The notes: a model not told the origin generated them from the letters alone. DNA of 64,000 nt from Geomonas azotofigens (GCF_018919395.1 NZ_JAHLME010000002.1:62001-126000), one strand, 5' to 3'; shown: positions 1 to 7,022, numbered from the stretch's first letter. Made by a program: numbers and translations.

Positions 1-112
1 TGATGATGGAGTACGCGGTGACGGAAACGAAGGTGAGACCGACCACGCAGACAAGCGCCAGAAAGACTATTTGCTGCAACACGCTGAACCGGGAGATGGA
101 GGATTGCCTCAT
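1..112 (-). CDS. N-terminus of a membrane protein, cut by the window edge
   Basis: An ATG at 110-112 opens a reading frame running off the left edge, so only about 37 residues are visible. A short polar start (MRQSSISRFSVLQQ) is followed by one strongly hydrophobic stretch at about residues 15-37. That is the usual beginning of a membrane-anchored sensor kinase, chemotaxis receptor or similar signal protein. A GAGGTG ribosome site lies 5 bases upstream. A 7-bp inverted repeat at 134-149 lies just upstream. The family cannot be decided from this fragment. Confidence 0.6.
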   Translation of the reverse strand, partial: MRQSSISRFSVLQQIVFLALVCVVGLTFVSVTAYSII

Positions 113-133
113 CGCACACCTCTAAGAAGGGAT

Positions 134-149
134 GGTTGCAAATGCAACC
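134..149. promoter_or_regulatory. Short perfect palindrome upstream of the truncated membrane-protein gene
   Basis: GGTTGCA and TGCAACC flank a two-base centre. The site is 22 bases upstream of the ATG at 112 and could be an operator. There is no T-tract, so it is not a terminator. The regulator is unknown. Confidence 0.25.
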
Positions 150-238
150 CTATCAATATCGGCAGGTCCGCGTGCAGCTTGAGGGTTCAAAGGGATTTGA
201 CCGCAGCGGGTCGAATTGAAGGCGGGAGTTGGATAAAA

Positions 239-1018
239 TCAGGCGCCGTTGGCAAGATGGGTGCCACGCAGCAGCTCCCGGGTGTCCGCTTCGCCAAGCA
301 CCGCTTCAACCACGGCGTACCCTGCGACCAGCATCTCCCACAGCTTGTCGCCGCTGTGGGCGTCGGTGCCAAGACAGGAGTACAGGCCGTGCCTGAGAAA
401 CAGCAGGGCGCGTTCGCGGACCTCATAGCCGTAGTACCCGGCGAAGCTCCCCAGGTTGCCTTGGAACCTGCAGCCGAGCCGCTTCAGCTCGACGACTTCC
501 GAGTCCCCCAGGTGCTGCTCGGGCTCGATGCCAAGCACCAGGGATAGCGCGCCCCGCAAGCCGCCTCCCTTTCGGGAAGGATCGAAGGCGTGGCAGCGCT
601 CGGGATGGGCGATGAGCGGGGCGAGGCCGTAGGTGGAGAAGGTCTGCACCATGGGACGCAGCAGTTCGGGACCGGCATGGAAGGGTACTTCAACCAGCAG
701 GTAGCGCGAGTTCCCCGCCCTCAGCGCGCCCGGAAGCATACCGGGAAGGTGCTGGTCCAGGTAGTGCTCGTTGCCCGGCACCAGGCGCAGCGGTATACCC
801 TCATCATCGAGCCGCCTCTGCATGAGATCAACGGCGCGGACGACGCGTGCCGGCTCGTTCTCATAACCGCCTCGGATCAGGTGCGGGGTACAGTGTACCG
901 TGGCGAAGCCAAAGCTTGAGAGTGTGCGCGCCATGTCCAGCGACTCTCTCAAGTCGACAGCGCCATCATCAAGCGCCGGCAGCAAATGACAATGATAATC
1001 GGTGTAGTCGGAACCCAT
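239..1018 (-). CDS. CpsB/YwqE-type PHP protein tyrosine phosphatase
   Basis: This 259-residue protein has the PHP metal-site pattern of the CpsB/Wzb-like tyrosine phosphatases that control capsule and exopolysaccharide kinases. Visible motifs are DYHCHLLPALDDG (residues 7-19), TPH (44-46), GNEHYLD, IAHPERC in the middle, and LGTDAHS near the C-terminus. Together they supply the His/Asp/Glu ligands of a tri-metal site. I chose the ATG at 1018 because it directly precedes the conserved DYHCH start; a TTG at 1054 would add 12 unconserved residues. The gene ends 126 bases before the membrane-protein gene on the same strand. No capsule genes are inside the window, so its substrate kinase probably lies further left or elsewhere. 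Confidence 0.85.
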   Translation of the reverse strand: MGSDYTDYHCHLLPALDDGAVDLRESLDMARTLSSFGFATVHCTPHLIRGGYENEPARVVRAVDLMQRRLDDEGIPLRLVPGNEHYLDQHLPGMLPGALRAGNSRYLLVEVPFHAGPELLRPMVQTFSTYGLAPLIAHPERCHAFDPSRKGGGLRGALSLVLGIEPEQHLGDSEVVELKRLGCRFQGNLGSFAGYYGYEVRERALLFLRHGLYSCLGTDAHSGDKLWEMLVAGYAVVEAVLGEADTRELLRGTHLANGA

Positions 1019-1119
1019 GAAACATTCTGTAACACCTGTGAGGAGCGAAGTCAAAGAACGGAAACATTACAATACTCTTACCGTAACTCTTTTCAAGAAA
1101 GTGAATCCCTCGTCGCACC

Positions 1120-1147
1120 TTGCCATCAGCTGCGCCCCCGGTAGAAT
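1120..1147 (+). promoter_or_regulatory. Candidate sigma-70 promoter of the hydrogenase operon
   Basis: TTGCCA (1120-1125) and TAGAAT (1142-1147) are 16 bases apart. A start about 7 bases downstream would give a leader of roughly 17 bases to the GTG of hydB, just room for the AGGAGG at 1161. Confidence 0.4.
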
Positions 1148-1170
1148 TATCCTTTGTGCGAGGAGGGGCT

Positions 1171-2136
1171 GTGGAAAAGAACTTCCTGAAAATGACACGA
1201 CTGGTCCAGTTCCTGGAGACGCTGCGCCTCTTCGGCGAACTGCACGCCCCCACCATCTCCGAGAGCGGGGTATACCGGTTCTCCCCCCTGGACGACCCTG
1301 CCGAGCTGCGCCTCGACTACCACCGCACCCAGATCCCCCCCAAGAAATACCTGCTCCCCTTCAGGGAGGAGATCCTCCACAACGCGACTGGCAGCTACCG
1401 CGAGGGACACTCCGGCGCGAAAGACCTCGTCCTGTTCGGCGTTCACAGTTGCGACCTAGAAGGAATCGCCTACCTCGATCGCGTTTTCCTGGCCGACGCG
1501 GCCGACCCCGGTTACTCGGCACGCCGGTCCCGCCTCACGCTGGTCGGCGTCTCCTGTGAGCCCGACGATTTCTGCTTTTGCCCGGAAGAAAGGGAGTCCA
1601 CCGCCTGCGATCTCTTCCTGGGCGCCTCCGGGGAAGGTTTCCATCTCGCCTGTCACAGCGCCAGGGGACGGGCGGTGGTGTCGGCGGCGGATCACCTGCT
1701 GGAGCAAGGGCCGCCCCTGCCGCCGCCGCGCTTCTCCGGCCCCTGTTTCCCGCCGCAGGACCCGGAGCTGCGCTTCTCCGACCATCCGCTTTGGCAAAAG
1801 TTCGCCTCCACCTGCGTCTCTTGCGGGGCCTGTTCGGTCTGCTGTCCCACCTGCTACTGTTTCGACGTGCGCGAGTACCCCACCCTTTCCGGGGGCGCCG
1901 CGCGCATCAGGGAGTGGGACAACTGCCTGTTCGTCACCCACGGCGAGGTCGCCGGCGCCAACTTCCGGCCGGACCGTCTGGACCGGCTGCGCTTTCGCTT
2001 CCTGCACAAGTACTGCGGCTTCACGCCGCTGCAGGGAATCAGCTCCTGCGTCGGTTGCGGCCGGTGCAAGGAGGTCTGCCCGGTAGACATCGACCTGCGT
2101 GAACTCACCGTAACGCCGAAACGGGTGCAGCCATGA
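1171..2136 (+). CDS. hydB: NAD(P)-type [NiFe] hydrogenase (group 3b), beta iron-sulfur subunit
   Basis: First gene of a four-gene operon with the order of the sulfhydrogenase/group 3b enzymes (beta, gamma, delta, alpha). The 321-residue protein carries electrons between the small subunit and the flavin subunit in the cytoplasm. It has two ferredoxin-like Cys clusters, CVSCGACSVCCPTC at about 215-228 and CVGCGRCKEVCP at about 292-303, plus extra Cys around residue 130. I chose the GTG at 1171 because AGGAGG lies just upstream at 1161-1166; the longer TTG-started frame from 1120 overlaps the likely promoter. Its ATGA overlap with the next gene suggests translational coupling. The family also contains anaerobic sulfite reductase subunit A, but the neighbours decide for hydrogenase. 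Confidence 0.88.
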   Translation: MEKNFLKMTRLVQFLETLRLFGELHAPTISESGVYRFSPLDDPAELRLDYHRTQIPPKKYLLPFREEILHNATGSYREGHSGAKDLVLFGVHSCDLEGIAYLDRVFLADAADPGYSARRSRLTLVGVSCEPDDFCFCPEERESTACDLFLGASGEGFHLACHSARGRAVVSAADHLLEQGPPLPPPRFSGPCFPPQDPELRFSDHPLWQKFASTCVSCGACSVCCPTCYCFDVREYPTLSGGAARIREWDNCLFVTHGEVAGANFRPDRLDRLRFRFLHKYCGFTPLQGISSCVGCGRCKEVCPVDIDLRELTVTPKRVQP

Positions 2137-2984
2137 ACCAGCAGCCACACTCGCAACACGTCCCCTTCGCGGCACACCTGATCGAGCGCCGTGACCTTTC
2201 CGAGGACACCGCGCTGTTCCGGATCGCCCCCGATGAGGGTGCGCTCGCGCAACTCTTCTCGTTCGTTCCCGGGCAATTCGTGCAGCTCTCCGTTCCCGGC
2301 GCCGGAGAAATCCCCATTTCACCGGCGGATCTTCCCACCCCGGAAGGAACGCTGGAATTGTGCGTGCGCCGCGTGGGGCACGTGACCGAACTGCTGCACG
2401 AGCTCCAGCCTGGCGCCACGCTTGGGCTTCGCGGCCCGTTCGGCAGCGGCTTCCCGCTTAAGGAGATGGCGGGCCGCCCGGTCCTGCTCCTGGCCGGCGG
2501 GCTCGGGATCGCGCCGTTGCGCTCGCTGCTCATGCACCTTCTGCGGCAAAGGGACAGCTACGGAGACATTACCCTCATGTACGGGGCGAAGCAGCCAAGA
2601 CTCATGCTGTTCCGGGAGGAGCTCGCGGCGCTGGCCGCCGCAGGCGGGTTGCGCCTCTACCTGACCGTGGATTTCGCGCCGGAGACGCTGGACGGCGGCT
2701 ACTCCTGCGCCGTCGGGCTCTTGCCCGACCTGCTCAAGGGGTTCCGGTTCGACGCCGCCACTACCTATGCAGCGGTCTGCGGCCCCCCTCCCCTGTACCG
2801 CTGCCTGGTTGCCGACCTGGAGCGGGCCGGCGTCCACGCGGAACGGATCCTGCTCAGCCTGGAGCGCCGGATGCGTTGCGGGATCGGTCGCTGCTGCCAC
2901 TGCGCCCTGGGACAGAAACTTTGCTGCCTGGACGGCCCCGTATTCCGGGCCAGTGACCTCAAAGGGATACCGGAGGCGCTGTGA
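2133..2984 (+). CDS. hydG: NAD(P)-type [NiFe] hydrogenase (group 3b), gamma FAD/NAD(P)-binding subunit
   Basis: A 283-residue flavoprotein of the ferredoxin-NADP reductase/PyrK type. It has an N-terminal FAD-binding barrel (the VPGQFVQLSVPG motif near residues 47-58), a nucleotide-binding domain with LLLAGGLGIAPLRSL around 116-130, and a C-terminal [2Fe-2S] site with Cys in CGIGRCCHCALGQKLCC at about 249-265. It passes electrons between the hydB clusters and NAD(P)(H). The start overlaps the stop of hydB (ATGA) and its own stop overlaps the GTG of hydD, so the complex is probably made at fixed stoichiometry. NADPH preference is typical of group 3b but cannot be read from this sequence. Confidence 0.9.
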   Translation: MNQQPHSQHVPFAAHLIERRDLSEDTALFRIAPDEGALAQLFSFVPGQFVQLSVPGAGEIPISPADLPTPEGTLELCVRRVGHVTELLHELQPGATLGLRGPFGSGFPLKEMAGRPVLLLAGGLGIAPLRSLLMHLLRQRDSYGDITLMYGAKQPRLMLFREELAALAAAGGLRLYLTVDFAPETLDGGYSCAVGLLPDLLKGFRFDAATTYAAVCGPPPLYRCLVADLERAGVHAERILLSLERRMRCGIGRCCHCALGQKLCCLDGPVFRASDLKGIPEAL

Positions 2985-3739
2985 AACGTTTGAAACTCGC
3001 CATAACCGGGCTAACCGCCTGTTCCGGATGTCAGCTCACCCTGTTGAACTGCGAGGACGAGCTTCCCGAACTGCTGGAGCGCTGCGAGCTCATCTACTTT
3101 CCGCTGGCTGAAAGCGGGGACCTCGACGAGGCGAGCTTCGACGCCGCCATCGTGGAGGGGGCAGTCTCCACCCCGAAGGACCTTGAGCTCCTGTTCAAGC
3201 TGAGAAACGCCAGCAGGCTCTTGGTCGCCTACGGCACCTGCGCCCTGTTCGGCGGCGTCGCCGCCATGAACAACAGGGTCAGCGCCAGGGTCGATCTGCT
3301 GCAAAGCGTGTTCGGCACCGGCAACAAGCTGCCGGACAGCTTCCCGCCGGTGCCCTTGGGCAACTTCGTCAGCGTGGACGCGACCATCACCGGCTGCCCC
3401 CCGGAAACGTGCGACATCGTGGCGATGGTGGCCGCCCTTGCTGCCGGGACTCTGCCTCCTGCACCTTCCTACCCGGTCTGCACCGAGTGCCGCAGCCGGG
3501 AGAATCTCTGCCTGTTACTGGAAAAGGGGCAGCTCTGCCTGGGACCCGTGGTGCAGGGGGGATGCAACGCGCGCTGCCCCGCCACCGGGATCGTCTGCGA
3601 GGGGTGCCGGGGACCGGTGCGCGAGGCGAACGTGGCCCAGGAGCTGGAACTGCTCCTGGAGCGGGGCTTCGGGCGGGATGAGATCGAACGTAGAATGAGC
3701 CGTTTCAAACCGGAGTGGAATTATGGGCAGCGTAGTTGA
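2981..3739 (+). CDS. hydD: NAD(P)-type [NiFe] hydrogenase (group 3b), small (delta) subunit
   Basis: A 252-residue [NiFe]-hydrogenase small subunit without a Tat signal, so the enzyme is cytoplasmic. The proximal-cluster motif TACSGCQL (Cys14, Cys17) sits at the N-terminus. The middle Cys are in YGTCALFGG and TGCPPETCD. The C-terminal half holds many Cys (CTECRSRENLC, GGCNARCP, CEGCRGP) for the medial and distal clusters, as in the Pyrococcus delta subunit. The start is a GTG overlapping the stop of hydG; the 3' end overlaps hydA by 17 bases. Confidence 0.92.
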   Translation: MKRLKLAITGLTACSGCQLTLLNCEDELPELLERCELIYFPLAESGDLDEASFDAAIVEGAVSTPKDLELLFKLRNASRLLVAYGTCALFGGVAAMNNRVSARVDLLQSVFGTGNKLPDSFPPVPLGNFVSVDATITGCPPETCDIVAMVAALAAGTLPPAPSYPVCTECRSRENLCLLLEKGQLCLGPVVQGGCNARCPATGIVCEGCRGPVREANVAQELELLLERGFGRDEIERRMSRFKPEWNYGQRS

Positions 3740-4997
3740 GATAGCGCCTCTGACCAGGCTGGAAGGTCACGGCAGCGTCCGGGTGTTCCGGGAGGGTTGC
3801 CGGGTGGAGCGGGTCGAGCTGCACTTCGACGATTCGCCCCGGCTCTTCGAGGCGCTGCTACTGGGCAAAAGCTACGCCGAGGTGCCGGATATCGTCTGCC
3901 GCATCTGCTCGCTTTGCTCAACGGTGCACAAGGTGACCGCGCTCCTCGCGGTTGAGGACGCCTTGGGGGTCGAGGTCTCCGAGGTGACCACCCTGACCCG
4001 GGATCTCATGCTGCAGGCAGGCATGATCCAGGATCACGCGCTGCACCTGTACTGCCTGGTGCTACCAGACCTGCTCGGGGTGAGAGGGGTGGCAGAACTG
4101 GCCCAGGTGGCGCCGGACCTGCTGAAAACGGGGCTGGCGGTCAAGAAGGCGGGAAACCAGATTCTTGAAACGGTGGGAGGCCGGCTGATCCACCCCGTCA
4201 ACATCCGGTTGGGCGGCCTGGGGCGCGCCCTGGGCAAAAAGGAGTTGGTGCGGCTGAGGGACGAGCTTGCCAAGGTGCTGCCGGCGGCGCAGGAGGCTCA
4301 TCGCCTCTTCAGCACCCCCTTTCCCTTCCCCGACCTCCCCGAGCCGGAATACATCGCCCTCCAACCGGCAGACAACCCGCTGGGCGCCCAACTCCTCCGC
4401 ATGAGCGACGGCAGCTCCTTTCCGGTGCGGGACTACCGGCGCCACATCGAGGAGACGGTCGTCGGCCATTCCAACGCGAAGCTCTCCAGAGTCTTCGGCA
4501 AGCACGCCACGGTCGGCTCCCTGGCACGGTTGAACCTGGATGCCACCGGGCTTGAGGCGGGCGCCGCGGCCCTGTTCGCCGGCCATAAGCACGAACTGGC
4601 GGGCAAGGACATGCGCGGCAACAACCTGGCCCAGGCCATCGAGATGTGCCACGCGACCGAGCGGGCGTTGCGTCTGCTCGACCGCCTGATCGAGCTCGGC
4701 GCAAGGAGCGAGGCTGCTGCGGAACCATCCCCCCGCGCGGGGACGGGGTGCGCGGCCGGCGAGGCTCCCCGGGGCGTCCTCATCCATAGCTACTCGTTCG
4801 ACGGGAGAGGCATCTGCACCGGCGCCGACGTGATCACTCCCACCGCCTTGAACCAGGGCGCCCTAGCCCGGGACCTGGAGGCGCTGGCACGCGGCATGGA
4901 GGGGGAAGAGACCAGCCGCATGACCACAGCGCTGGAGCGGCTGATCCGCTGTTACGACCCCTGCATCTCCTGCTCCGTCCATGTCCTGTCACTCTAG
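3723..4997 (+). CDS. hydA: NAD(P)-type [NiFe] hydrogenase (group 3b), catalytic large (alpha) subunit
   Basis: The 424-residue catalytic subunit holding the Ni-Fe centre. The N-terminal ligand motif RICSLCSTVH (Cys62, Cys65, His69) and the C-terminal motif DPCISCSVH (Cys414, Cys417) provide the four Ni ligands. RLEGHGSV near residue 12 is the conserved L0 region. Only four residues (VLSL) follow the final His, a short cleavable tail as in Pyrococcus soluble hydrogenase; maturation would need a dedicated protease. No hyp maturation genes or protease are in the window. The operon has no obvious strong terminator; a long hairpin at 5149-5195 is the nearest candidate. Confidence 0.95.
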   Translation: MGSVVEIAPLTRLEGHGSVRVFREGCRVERVELHFDDSPRLFEALLLGKSYAEVPDIVCRICSLCSTVHKVTALLAVEDALGVEVSEVTTLTRDLMLQAGMIQDHALHLYCLVLPDLLGVRGVAELAQVAPDLLKTGLAVKKAGNQILETVGGRLIHPVNIRLGGLGRALGKKELVRLRDELAKVLPAAQEAHRLFSTPFPFPDLPEPEYIALQPADNPLGAQLLRMSDGSSFPVRDYRRHIEETVVGHSNAKLSRVFGKHATVGSLARLNLDATGLEAGAAALFAGHKHELAGKDMRGNNLAQAIEMCHATERALRLLDRLIELGARSEAAAEPSPRAGTGCAAGEAPRGVLIHSYSFDGRGICTGADVITPTALNQGALARDLEALARGMEGEETSRMTTALERLIRCYDPCISCSVHVLSL

Positions 4998-5148
4998 CAG
5001 CGCGACAGGCTATACCACGACCACACTACCTCGCAAGCCTCGCGCGCCTCTTTGTGGCAACTTTCGTTGCACCCGCCACCCTTCAGTTATCAGAAAAAGG
5101 AAGGGCAACTGTCATACCAACAATCAGGAAAAGTGGTCAGACAGGCTT

Positions 5149-5195
5149 GCGGCATAGGTCACTGAACCCCGCGAAACGGGCGAAATGACAGCCGC
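5149..5195 (+). other. Long imperfect hairpin downstream of the hydrogenase operon
   Basis: GCGGC (5149-5153) can pair with GCCGC (5191-5195). Inside, GTCA pairs with TGAC and CCCG pairs with CGGG around a CGAAA loop, with GA-rich internal loops between the stems. Only TTT follows, so it would be a weak terminator. It could also stabilise the hyd mRNA. The rest of 4998-5220 shows no gene. Confidence 0.3.
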
Positions 5196-5272
5196 TTTAC
5201 CCCGCTGACAAACGAAACAAAGTTACTATTTATCAACATGTTAGATCAGATGAAATTAATCTCATGTCCGCC

Positions 5273-5300
5273 TTGACAGTCATAAACGGGTTGCTAGACT
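5273..5300 (+). promoter_or_regulatory. Sigma-70 promoter of the 6S RNA gene
   Basis: A perfect TTGACA (5273-5278) and TAGACT (5295-5300) are 16 bases apart. The stretch at 5221-5262 is AT-rich, like an UP element. Transcription would begin near 5307, about 25 bases before the 6S closing stem. Confidence 0.7.
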
Positions 5301-5329
5301 TGGGTCATGCTTACGCATGTGAATGCGAG

Positions 5330-5514
5330 CGGCTCTGGAATACTCGTTGCGCATCCGCTTGGGTCCCTGACTACCTTTTTTTTCAAGATGTCCCTGGTTT
5401 CAGTCGTGGTGAGCAAGCCCTCAACAAGGCAGAGGGAAGCCTGAAGCGTCTTACCGGGGTATGTTGCGGCACAGGTCAGTAATCCAATCTTCCTCGTGGC
5501 GGTATTCCGGAGCA
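5330..5514 (+). ncRNA. ssrS: 6S RNA, regulator of the housekeeping RNA polymerase
   Basis: The closing stem GCTCTGGAATAC (5332-5343) pairs with GTATTCCGGAGC (5502-5513), giving a core of 182 nt, the usual 6S length. The apical part matches the 6S pattern closely: GGTGAGCAAGCCCTC at 5408-5422, then a loop, then GAGGGAAGCCTGAAGC. CCCTC pairs with GAGGG (5432-5436), and GGTGAG pairs with CTTACC (5450-5455). The GTCCCTGA near 5362 corresponds to the 5' strand of the central bubble that mimics an open promoter. 6S RNA binds sigma-70 holoenzyme and dampens transcription in stationary phase. Mature ends are uncertain: transcription probably begins near 5307 and the 5' end is trimmed. ygfA and zapA, its frequent neighbours elsewhere, are not here. 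Confidence 0.8.
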
Positions 5515-5521
5515 AATTAAA

Positions 5522-5690
5522 ATTGGCGTTAGTCGGGACAACGCTGAAAGCGACTTATCTCATCCGCCAGGCGGCTACGCTTGAAAAAGGAAAGCAGACC
5601 GGTACGTACTGCGGGGAGGCACCGACCACGCAGCACGGACGCGAAGCTTAACCGACGGATTGGTAGAAAGTGCCCCGATCTAACGCCAAT
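5522..5690 (+). ncRNA. Unidentified structured RNA in tandem with 6S RNA
   Basis: ATTGGCGTTAGTCGGG (5522-5537) pairs with CCCGATCTAACGCCAAT (5674-5690): 16 pairs with one bulged U. This encloses about 135 nt that can form further helices: CGCT/AGCG at 5542-5552, ATCCG (5562-5566) with CGGAT (5656-5660), and CCG-CTGCG (5599-5613) with CGCAG-CGG (5629-5638). It begins 8 bases after the 6S closing stem, has no promoter of its own that I can see, and is followed directly by a strong terminator, so it is probably released from the same transcript. It lacks the hallmarks of tmRNA, RNase P RNA, SRP RNA and GEMM riboswitches. No credible coding frame lies in it. Confidence 0.55.
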
Positions 5691-5697
5691 GCAGGGA

Positions 5698-5727
5698 AAA
5701 GGCCCATGGACCCCATGGGCCTTTTTT
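5698..5727 (+). terminator. Intrinsic terminator of the 6S/tandem RNA transcript
   Basis: GGCCCATGG (5701-5709) and CCATGGGCC (5713-5721) form a nine-pair hairpin with a three-base loop, followed by six T. Confidence 0.92.
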
Positions 5728-5829
5728 AGTGTCCGCGCCCCCGCTCTAGCACCGGGACGATAAAGGCGGACCGGGCGGATCAGGTTATTATCTAAGTAGT
5801 TATATTCTTGCGATAAAAAATGTCACACA

Positions 5830-5864
5830 TCTTCCACAACTTCTGTGGATAACTCTGTGGGTAA
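5830..5864. other. Cluster of three DnaA-box-like sites beside an AT-rich stretch
   Basis: A perfect reverse DnaA box, TGTGGATAA (5844-5852), is followed by TGTGGGTAA (5856-5864, 8 of 9) and preceded by a forward TCTTCCACA (5830-5838, 7 of 9). The flank at 5784-5823 is AT-rich. There is no dnaA, dnaN or other typical origin neighbour. It may be a DnaA-titrating or regulatory site rather than the origin. Otherwise 5728-6006 holds only the minus-strand terminator and a 13-bp direct repeat (5810-5822, 5945-5957). Confidence 0.35.
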
Positions 5865-5947
5865 CCACCCCCGTCATCAAAAAGACCGACGTGCCGATCA
5901 CTAATGATAGCGTTTTGCCTACTTTTTGAGCAGCTGCATTTATCGCG

Positions 5948-5978
5948 ATAAAAAATGGGCGTGACTGACGCCACGCCC
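5948..5978 (-). terminator. Intrinsic terminator reading leftward
   Basis: On the minus strand GGGCGTG and CACGCCC (5957-5963 with 5972-5978) form a hairpin followed by ATTTTTT. It would end transcription from the epimerase gene and the heat-shock remnant before it. Confidence 0.8.
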
Positions 5979-6006
5979 TTCCCCATGCCTCAACAGCCTT
6001 TCCGGA

Positions 6007-6183
6007 TCATTCGACATTGAGCTTCTTAACCCGGTCCGAGATCGCCTCAGTCTTTTTCAGCACCCGTCCCTCGAGGATGCCGTCCTTGAAGCTCGCCTTG
6101 GCGGTATCGGTGATGGTAGCGACCGGCAGGCGACAGGTCCTGATGAACGAGCCGTAGGAGCGCTCCAGCCGGCGGATACTTAC
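6007..6183 (-). pseudogene. 3' remnant of a small heat-shock protein (Hsp20) gene
   Basis: The minus-strand frame encodes about 58 residues matching the end of an alpha-crystallin domain: ERSYGSFIRTCRLP, then FKDGILEGRVLK, and the end KKLNVE before TGA at 6007-6009. A full Hsp20 is about 140-150 residues, so the N-terminal two-thirds is missing. The frame runs upstream into the last codons of the epimerase gene with no ATG, GTG or TTG that could start it and no ribosome site. It keeps the typical C-terminal pattern and a terminator behind it. I infer that a deletion joined the epimerase gene to the tail of hsp20. Confidence 0.75.
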
Positions 6184-7022
6184 CCTTTTAGGCCGGCCTC
6201 CAGGTTGGGGTAAAGGAGGGTGATCCCCAGTTCCTTCAGCATCTTGCCGCTATCGACGATACGCCCCTCGGAAAAATACGAGATCATGAGCGGGGTCATG
6301 AGCTGGCGCGCCTCGGCCATGGTCACCTGCCGGGGCCTCGGGAGCCCGAGCTTGTCGGCCGCGGCGTTGAAGTAGGCGGTCATGGTGCTGGGGTGGCCGT
6401 CGCTCACGTTGAAGACGGCGCCGTCCTTGCCGCGCTCCAGGGCCGCGAGGCAGATGCGGGAAAGGTCGTCGGCGTGGATCCTGTTGCTGGGGAGGCATTC
6501 CTCTTCCAGGAGAACCGGCTGCCCGGTGGTGAGCTGGGTGACCGGCAGGCGGTCGGCCGCGTAAATGGCGGTGACCCTCAGTACGACCACGGGAACCCCG
6601 CGCTCGCGCCCCCAGGCCTGCAGCAGGCGTTCGGCGTGCAGGCGCCTCTTGCCGCGCGCGGTCTGCGGATCGGGCACCGTCTCCTCGGTCACCACCTCGC
6701 TTCCCCCGCCGTAGACGCCGCTGGTGCTGATATAGACTACCTTGACGGGCTCGTCGCCAGGGGCGATGCTGGCGAGGAAGTTGCGCATCCTGGTATCTTC
6801 GTGGCCGCCACCCGGCGGCGGCGCGAGGTAGATGACCCCGGCGCCGCGGGTGGGGAGCCCCGCCAGCGTATCAGGCTCATCGAGATTCCCGCTGTGGTGG
6901 CGCACCCCTGCCAGCGGCGCCTCACCCCTGTTGAAGGTGTGGACATCAATCCCCCGCGCCAGCGCGAGTGCGGCTACCCGTCGGCCGACAGCACCGCATC
7001 CGACGATCAATAATGGTTGCAT
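6180..7022 (-). CDS. NAD-dependent epimerase/dehydratase-like protein (YeeZ type)
   Basis: A 280-residue Rossmann-fold protein of the atypical extended SDR group that includes E. coli YeeZ. The N-terminus LLIVGCGAVGRRVAALAL (residues 4-21) is the dinucleotide-binding loop. STSGVYGG near residue 100 replaces the usual catalytic SxnY pattern, and SNRIHADDLSRI and FNVSDGHPSTM are typical of the C-terminal half. The substrate is unknown; these proteins are usually annotated only as epimerases. GAAGGGAC about 8 bases upstream supports the ATG at 7022. Its 3' end touches the heat-shock remnant. Confidence 0.8.
   Translation of the reverse strand: MQPLLIVGCGAVGRRVAALALARGIDVHTFNRGEAPLAGVRHHSGNLDEPDTLAGLPTRGAGVIYLAPPPGGGHEDTRMRNFLASIAPGDEPVKVVYISTSGVYGGGSEVVTEETVPDPQTARGKRRLHAERLLQAWGRERGVPVVVLRVTAIYAADRLPVTQLTTGQPVLLEEECLPSNRIHADDLSRICLAALERGKDGAVFNVSDGHPSTMTAYFNAAADKLGLPRPRQVTMAEARQLMTPLMISYFSEGRIVDSGKMLKELGITLLYPNLEAGLKG

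Noticed and set aside
5054-5072. Possible sigma-54 promoter (TGGCAACTTTCGTTGCA)
   Set aside because: GG and GC are 11 bases apart instead of 10, and no suitable gene follows.
5264-5482. 72-residue open frame over the 6S region
   Set aside because: It starts inside the -35 region of the 6S promoter and its sequence is explained by the 6S fold; no ribosome site.
5792-5986. 64-residue minus-strand frame across the DnaA-box region
   Set aside because: It spans the AT-rich stretch and the terminator, no ribosome site and an odd composition.
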